Shown here piece after piece: positions 58,255-64,000 of a stretch of 64,000 bases of DNA. A program made the position numbers and the translations under genes. Position 1 is the first letter of the stretch. The number at the start of each line of letters is the position of its first letter. The stretch spans positions 85,535-149,534 of the forward strand of contig SADC01000313.1 of NCBI GenBank assembly GCA_004194705.1, written 5' to 3'. Source of the DNA: Ditylenchus dipsaci. Its lineage: Eukaryota; Nematoda; Chromadorea; Rhabditida; Anguinidae. The notes under the pieces are model-generated. The model was not told where the DNA came from. It did no database searches and saw only the letters and a program-made list of their open reading frames with translations.

Positions 58255-58445
58255 GATTTAGTGAAGGACGGTCTCGGACGGATCGCCGTCAGCTGCCCCG
58301 TCCGAAGATGCCATTGCCGCCCGTCTGTCGTCTTATACGTTTTTGGCCGGCCGCCCGACCGGTTTTTCAGCGCTGTCCGGACGGGGATATGGACAGTACG
58401 GTCCCGGCCGGACGGGCGGTCACTATGGCTACAAGATAATACGAA
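58255..58445. repeat. GC-rich inverted repeat (GGACGG.CTCGGACGG)
   Basis: GTCCGGACGG / CCGTCCG words in both orientations between 58,265 and 58,420. A plus-strand frame crosses it, but its composition is that of the repeat. I do not call it a gene. Confidence 0.5.
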
Positions 58446-58705
58446 AAAGGAAATTTTTAGAAAATTAAAAAAGTATGGCCTTTTCCGAGTAAGGATTTTC
58501 AAATTTACAGTCCATTGTGTGCGAGGCCTAAGAGACGGTGAATTTGCCGGAATTAACTTCCTATTTCTCCAGTTTGTTGAAAAATGACCTTAAAATACTC
58601 ATTTCCAAGACTCTTTTTTGCGAGAAAAAGCTTTGTGCAATATTGATTATCTTTAGAATATTGTATATTGTGGTAGACAGTCCAAGCCACACTTTTTATT
58701 ATTAC

Positions 58706-58925
58706 ACAAAAGAACTTTTTCTAAAAATATTTTACTTCAGTGATTTTGAGTTGGAATGACTGTAGTCTTAGTTTCATTTCTTGCATATTCATCACTTGGT
58801 TTGAAATTTAAGTATATCTCCTTTTTCTAGCAACAACAAATTTTCAAACAAAGGCAGTTTTTCATGTGCGAGATGCAGGTGTGAGAAACTGTCCTATTTA
58901 AAAAAACACTGCCCCACTGATGCTG
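58706..58925. repeat. Dispersed direct repeat of about 220 bp, copy B
   Basis: Same orientation as 26,286-26,515, with about 90% match by eye, ending at the same word CTGCCCCACTGATGC. Confidence 0.75.
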
Positions 58926-58929
58926 CTGC

Positions 58930-59260
58930 TTTTTGAATACACGAGAAATCTAGCCAGTCAGACAAGGAAAATAAGGGGCAGGAGATAGCATTTTCTTGCG
59001 GTTTTTCCTCCAATCTTCTCCTAGAAAAAAGAAGGTATTAAGATGTGGAAAATAGAAGCTAGTTCGCCTCATTTACTTCAAGGTCGAGTGCAAATGCATT
59101 TAGAATGCACCGATCTAAATCAAAGTTCGATACTTTTTGCCAAAAAATTGTCTAATTTTGGGTGTTTTCAATTTGGCATGGCAAAATTTCGCGGCACATA
59201 ATTCCGATGATAATTGGTTTTGAAGCTGCCGCTATGTGAAACTAAAATTCTAACGCTGGA
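58930..59260. other. Spacer, no gene seen
   Basis: Nothing recognisable in either strand. Confidence 0.35.
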
Positions 59261-59264
59261 TTCG

Positions 59265-59565
59265 CGCATTTTTATAATATTTTGTAAATCATGTTTAATC
59301 AACTTCTGAGTAATTTTTTGCTAAAAAGGTAGTTTTCCAAGTTTTTTCGATAAAAATTTTTTGGCCAAAATTTGACTTTTGCCTTGGGGGACCTAGGCAA
59401 ACCAAGTTTTGTTTTGTCAAATTTTGACCAAAATTTTTTTATCAAAAAACTTTTTTTTTTCGGAAATGTTGGAAAACTACTTTTCTATCGTTAAAAGCAT
59501 ATATATATAGCAATTAGAAATTGTTTAAATATGATTCACAAAATATTATAAAAAATGCGCACCCC
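59265..59565. repeat. Foldback with CCTTGG centre
   Basis: GCGCATTTTTATAATATTTT at the left and the inverse at 59,540-59,563. Inner arms GGTAGTTTTCCAA / TTGGAAAACTAC meet at TGCCTTGGGGGACCTAGGCA. Confidence 0.75.
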
Positions 59566-59724
59566 GAAGTGAACTGTTTCTTTACTTCATTTTACATAGC
59601 AGTCGACTCTCACAATAAATATACAAAAAAATTCGTTTCATCGGTGAGGATGAATATTTTACCAAATTCTTAAATTCTGGGATATATTTAGATGGTGTCG
59701 AGGGCGTACATAACCACTTTGCCA

Positions 59725-59805
59725 AAAAAACATTGCCGCAAGACTTTGTCTGCGGCAACACACTTTGCCGCAGACAGTTTCTTGCGGCAAAGTGTCTGCT
59801 CCAAA
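59725..59805. repeat. TTTGCCGCA palindrome cluster
   Basis: Four copies of GCCGCA(A/G) and inverse, including CACTTTGCCGCAGACAG and TCTTGCGGCAAAGTGT. They can form two alternative hairpins. Confidence 0.6.
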
Positions 59806-59809
59806 GTGT

Positions 59810-60404
59810 GTAGGAACCGTCGAGGGTGTTTCAAAAAATTCCACCATTTTTAAATTCAATTAACATTGATTTTAAAAAGCAATTTTCGAATGTAAGTCAT
59901 ATGTTTTTCACTCCTCTGCAATATTTTCATAAATAATGACATTTATAGTATGTTTAACACCTGATAGGACCTAATATGCGCAGATTTCCGAAAATTCGGA
60001 AATCGGCCAGGCAAAGGGTTGCGTACTCCGATTTAAAAAAAATGGGGATATTTTTTGAAACACACTGTATACCTCTTCTCAATGCCCAAATGTCGACAAA
60101 CGGCTTTTTCAATCATCCCTTCTCATCATGTATCTAAATACGCTATCGTCCGAAAAAATAAAAAATTGCAATTTTGCCTTGGTCCCCCTGTGGTTACATC
60201 AGAGTTATTAAATCAAATTGAAGTTTTTTTTAACTGCTCAAAAGACCAACAAAAAAATTAAAAAGCCAATACAAAAATAAACAATGAGAAAAGACGACTG
60301 AAAAAATTGTTTGTCAGAATGTGGACCTTATAAAGAAGGTATTTATCGTTTCAAATCTTCCGAAATTCTTGGGACGGACATTATTAAAAAACTTGCAATT
60401 TTCA
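59810..60404. other. AT-rich stretch, no gene
   Basis: Includes the GCCTTGGTCCCCCTGTGG motif at about 60,176. No coding frame supported. Confidence 0.4.
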
Positions 60405-60412
60405 GTGGTGAA

Positions 60413-60794
60413 CAGTGTTGTAAATCTTGGAATTACGGCACCGGCCCAGCTAACGGCACCGACCAAACATTTTAGGCACCGCACAAGCTCATGGCACTGG
60501 TGTGGTGCCGTGAGCTGTCTGGTGCAATGCCGCACTAATGTAATTTCCCTGTTTCGTTTTCGAAACCGGCACCGATTTACGACACCGACCTCGAAAAACC
60601 CGGCACCGGACCCAGCTAACGGGCCGATTTTGAAAATTTTGCAGCGGCACTGGCTCACGGCACGGACCTCGAAAATTTTGGCACCGGCACCAGCTCACGG
60701 CACCGACCAAAAATTTTCGGCACCGGCAGCAGCTCATGGCACCGGTGCGGTGCCATGAGCTGCCGGTGCCGCACCGGTGCCACTTACAACACTG
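60413..60794. mobile_element. hAT-like element with GGCACC array and 8-bp TSD GTGGTGAA
   Basis: Tips CAGTGTTGTAAATC and ACAACACTG; interior of GGCACCGGC.CAGCTCACGG repeats with strong dyad symmetry. GTGGTGAA is exact at 60,405-60,412 and 60,795-60,802. Non-autonomous; any frames inside are repeat-encoded. Confidence 0.87.
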
Positions 60795-60802
60795 GTGGTG
60801 AA

Positions 60803-61590
60803 GCTATCATTTTTGCAATTTCTCAGACTTCACTGACTTAGCAGAATTAAAAACTGTAGCCAGTCAGTATTTTTAATAAGTTCCCACTTACTTACCCACT
60901 AAAATGTCGTTGGGCGAGATAAATTATTTATTTTCTCTTTTTTTACAAAAATGTTTTTCTTGCCTTTTTGGCAGTTGATTCACCGGCCCCCAACCTACTA
61001 CTCAATAGTAGCTTTTTGTATTACTCATCTCAATGAATTACTGCCACTTCTTGCAGCAAAGCAGCAGCAACAAAAGGTATAGAAAAAAGATCAAAAGAGT
61101 AGCATCAGAATTGTGCCCACAACTTTTTTTTACTCGGCTCAGCTCTTTTTTAGAGTAGTAGGTAGAAAGAGGGCGAAAAAGCAACAGGAAGTGATACCAG
61201 GCTGGCCTCCTGCTATTGCCGGCTGCCCCCCAATTGATTGCAGTTGTTTTGGGAGAGGCGCCACAGCACCCAAGCTTCCCGCGCTTTCCTCCTCCTCTCA
61301 ATACAACAAAGAAGTAGATGATGGGTTGTTTGTGCAGTTCCCCCTAGGTCCCGTGCTAATGTGTTTCTTGGGACCAGAGTAGATGGACCTGATGTGTGCA
61401 ACAAAGGAAATAGGCAGTCTATGCAGGGTGTGTTTTGTACTAAATATATATTTTTGGTAATAAATTTTGGTGTGAGATTTGCTTCAAAAGCTGAAATAGA
61501 AAGGCAAATAAAGGCAAAAGAAAATTGTGTCTAGACACAGGTGAAAGACTACAGACATCCGGCCCTCATGTGCAAAGTGACACCAATTTT
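60803..61590. other. Stretch with weak frames, no gene called
   Basis: Frames at 61,038-61,404 on both strands have proline/glycine-rich composition without a domain. AATAAA-like sites occur near 61,460. Nothing can be assigned. Confidence 0.35.
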
Positions 61591-61594
61591 TTTA

Positions 61595-62030
61595 GCTTGG
61601 TCCCCCCCCCTGTTGTTGTTTTTTAAAATGCCTTGGTCCCCCTGTTGATTATGGTTATTGTAACATTGTGATAAAGGTGATCATGATGTATATGGTCAAC
61701 CTGATCCCCTTCACCATGACAACTTTCAAAACAACCAAGCTAAAAAATTGGGGTGAGAAGGGTAGTAAAATATTGAAAAATCACAGGGGCTTTATAAAAG
61801 GTCACAGGTTCGAATACTGCTGGGTGCACATCCTATTTGTACCACTTTTATTCAGATGTTTGGGTGACAAAACGTTTATCAGCCACTTAGCTATCTAACA
61901 AATTATATAGAACAGGGGAAAATTAAAAATTAAGGTAAAAAAGAACAAGGTGTGCATCCAATAGCATTTGAACCTGTGACCCAGAAAGTCCCTTTTAAAA
62001 TTAAAAATGCCTTGGTCCCTGTGGCCTTTC
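61595..62030. mobile_element. Foldback with tRNA-like B boxes in both arms, copy 3
   Basis: CCTTGGTCCCCCTGTTG near 61,630 and CCTTGGTCCCTGTGG near 62,010. The left arm has GGTCACAGGTTCGAATACTG (B box) and GGGTGCACATCC; the right arm has GGTGTGCATCC and the inverse B box ATTTGAACCTGTGACC. Confidence 0.65.
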
Positions 62031-62049
62031 GATACTTTACCAGACCTGT

Positions 62050-62270
62050 TATCCCAAATTTTTGCCTATGGGTACGAGATCTCAACGAATTTGATTGAAA
62101 GTCGCATACTGTCCATCCAATGAGACCGAACTCTAATTTACGAGTAAAAAAATAAGCGAGATTCCCTTGTAAGACGCATCTGAAGTGAACATAGTTAGAC
62201 GAAGACAAATGAGCACGGAAATGAACAAGTCTATTTAAGTCCTCATATAAATTTTCTTCCTGATCAGGCT
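62050..62270. other. Short spacer, no gene seen
   Basis: A minus-strand frame of 92 codons crosses the region but shows no recognisable feature. Confidence 0.3.
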
Positions 62271-62274
62271 TTTC

Positions 62275-62600
62275 AAAGGGAGAGGTCGTTTAGGTTTTGA
62301 AAATTCGGCCTCGGGGGCGCAGTGAGTAAGCGTTTGTAATTCATGGCTCAAAATGGTGTGCAGGTTCGATTCCACCTGGTGGCAAGCTACTTATTCTTTG
62401 TCTGTTTGACAAATGTCTATAATAGTTCGACTTTTCAGGCCGGAGATTCAGTATTAGCAACCCCAATTACCCAACATTGGTCAAACAAGCTAACGGGGAT
62501 CGAACCTGCGGCACCATTTTGGCCGAAAAACACCAATCGCTTACCCACTACTACGAGGCCACATTTCCAAACCTAAATAACTTTACTCTCACCCCCCCCT
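62275..62600. mobile_element. Foldback with tRNA-like sequence in both arms, copy 4
   Basis: The left arm has GGCCTCGGGGGCGCAGTGAG (A-box-like) and GTGCAGGTTCGATTCCACC (B box at about 62,362). The right arm has the inverse GGGGATCGAACCTGCGGCAC and GCCACATTTCCAAACC. Same plan as 26,671-27,045 with other sequence. Confidence 0.7.
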
Positions 62601-63440
62601 TCAATAACAGGCAAGCGTTGGGCAAGCCTGATCATTAGATCGAAAAGATAATCACTTCATTGCGAATCAGCCGTTATCAATTGTCCAAGAGTTTGTCTAC
62701 AGACAGCCGGTGATCAGGCCGGCCATCACACTTTTAGAAAAAAATTATCAAAAACTTTGTTTTGCAAATTAAGACTTTCTATATTTGCTTGTCTATCAAT
62801 AGACTACAGCAATAAACCTTTTGTTGTCTACCGTTTGCAAGAGCACAAGTAATAGATAGATTAACTGGCTGCTGGATGCATTCTTTCACTCCCTTGTTTG
62901 ACTACCCGAAATTGGCGGCTTTTGTGTGTTGCTAACTGCTAGTCTACTACTGCAAGCCGATGTAGTAAAGGGCCGAGAAATGGCTGGTTTCTCTAGGCGG
63001 ATACACCATCAACCACTATAGATGAACAAAAAAGAAATTTATTATTTTGTTTCATCGAGCTGCCACTGTCGACAGTTCTCCTCTACAGCAAACACAAAGG
63101 TGGTAGCAGCACCTCATTACGCATTCAAAAACACACCAATTTGTTTCTTATTTTTCTCCTTCTCCGGAAATCCAACCCAAATTCAACCAGTTTTTTTTCG
63201 CAGCTATTCAAAAATCTTTATTATTAGCTTCTTGAAGTGTGGGAGAATAGCTGTTGGGTTGGATTACTTACATAGAGTTCAAGTTGAGGGTCGAGCAAGG
63301 CTAGAATTAAGTGGGTTCCGGTAGCTTAGTAATTCTACTCGGAAAATAACTATTGCTCCGATTCGTTGCTCATTTACTCTTTGATTTCATCTTGACAATA
63401 TCTTAACCAGTTTTTTTTTACAAAATCCCAAAGTAACTAT
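62601..63440. other. Stretch without a supported gene
   Basis: Moderately AT-rich, possibly single-copy. The frame at 63,022-63,324 has no recognisable domain. Nothing can be assigned. Confidence 0.35.
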
Positions 63441-63449
63441 TTCTAAATA

Positions 63450-63865
63450 CAGTCGACTCTCCCAATAACGAACCCCCAAAAAGTTCGTTCCCACCTTGGA
63501 CCGACACTTTTTTAGCCTGATTTTTTAAATTTTTTCCTAGTTCTGTTTTGACAGTCTGGTCCCAAATATTGTAAGGATTCCGATTTTACCGATCGTTTTT
63601 CAGAAATCCAAATTTTTTCCTCTAAAAGCAAAAACTCGATTTAAGGACAGGAATTTTGAAAAAGCTTGTCCTTAAATCGAGTTTTTGCTTTTTAGAGGAA
63701 AAAATTTTGATTTCTGAAAAACGATCGGAAAATCGAATCCTTACAATATTTCGACCAGACTGTCAAAACAGAACTAGGAAAAATTTAAAAAAATCAGGCT
63801 AAAAAAAGTGTCGGACCCAAGGTGGGAACGAACTTTTTGGGGTTCGTTATTGGGAGAGTCGACTG
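63450..63865. mobile_element. TA-flanked pogo/Tigger-like MITE, clean copy
   Basis: TA flanks both sides. The tips are CAGTCGACTCTCCCAATAAC and its exact inverse. The arms of about 200 bp carry AAGTTCGTTCCCACCTTGGA, ACAGTCTGGTCCCAAATATT and ACCGATCGTTTTTCAGAAAT, and meet near 63,655. Arm identity is high, so it is recent. Confidence 0.88.
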
Positions 63866-63975
63866 TAGTAAACTCTTTAAACGGCCCTTCTCACTAAACT
63901 GTGACGCGTGGTGACGTGATATGGTCAGCCAAACGACATTTACAGGAAAATGACACCCTCATTGCCACTTCTTTA

Positions 63976-64000
63976 AGCTATAACTTTGAGGTCGGTCCTC
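63976..64000. repeat. 25-bp direct repeat, right copy
   Basis: Identical to positions 1-25 and running to the last base of the window. Confidence 0.85.

Noticed and set aside
58261..58587. Plus-strand frame of 108 codons, Arg/Pro/Gly-rich
   Set aside because: It is the translation of a GC-rich inverted repeat; the minus strand gives a similar frame.
60321..60758. Frame of 145 codons with repeated TAPT/APDPANG words
   Set aside because: Encoded by the GGCACC array of a hAT-like element with defined tips and TSD.

Overview
The window reads as nuclear DNA of a nematode. I see a cytosolic HSC70 with nematode-style wording, a trypsin-like protease with nematode-type N-terminal layout, a fragment of a dhc-1-type cytoplasmic dynein heavy chain, and many 40-60 nt introns ending in TTTCAG/TTTAG. 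The species cannot be named from the sequence. No rRNA, CRISPR or bacterial-type operon is present. Recognisable genes fill a minor part of the 64 kb; most of the rest is nested foldback and terminal-inverted-repeat (TIR) elements.

Layout. 1-4,130: nested TIR/foldback DNA. 4,133-4,614: a LIM-only (LMO/rhombotin) gene. 4,706-9,160: a large foldback and smaller repeats. 9,165-10,102: a Ulp1/SENP-type SUMO peptidase. 10,745-12,880: a foldback carrying a nested element with a 9-bp target-site duplication (TSD). 13,433-16,655: one or more unrecognised multi-exon genes with a coiled coil. 17,000-28,300: almost all repeats, with a few weak reading frames. 28,346-28,706 (-): the 3' exon of an unknown gene. 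30,357-35,826 (-): a two-domain trypsin-like gene whose large intron holds a TA-flanked MITE, itself interrupted by a MULE transposon with a nearly complete transposase. 36,389-36,580 (-): an exon resembling a REJ domain. 37,614-38,395 (-): an intact two-exon F-box-like gene. 38,460-45,100: repeats. 45,214-47,833: HSC70, ten exons. 49,592-51,928: a MITE holding a MULE-like element that carries a FLYWCH-type gene. 52,745-55,938: a dynein AAA1 fragment between inverted repeats. 56,000-64,000: repeats, hAT-like elements, tRNA-like foldbacks and a clean TA-flanked MITE.

Three themes stand out. Several TIR elements have ends built from short tandem arrays mirrored at both ends, with 8-11 bp TSDs, and some carry host-type genes or gene fragments (FLYWCH gene, dynein piece). 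Many foldbacks contain tRNA-like A/B-box sequence in both arms, facing inward. Several families keep a fixed outer TIR tip while the next 8-15 bases differ from copy to copy. Many otherwise well conserved genes (HSC70, trypsin, LMO, Ulp1, dynein) contain 1-nt indels, mostly at homopolymers. That pattern could be uncorrected long-read error, so frameshifts alone should not be taken as proof of pseudogenes.
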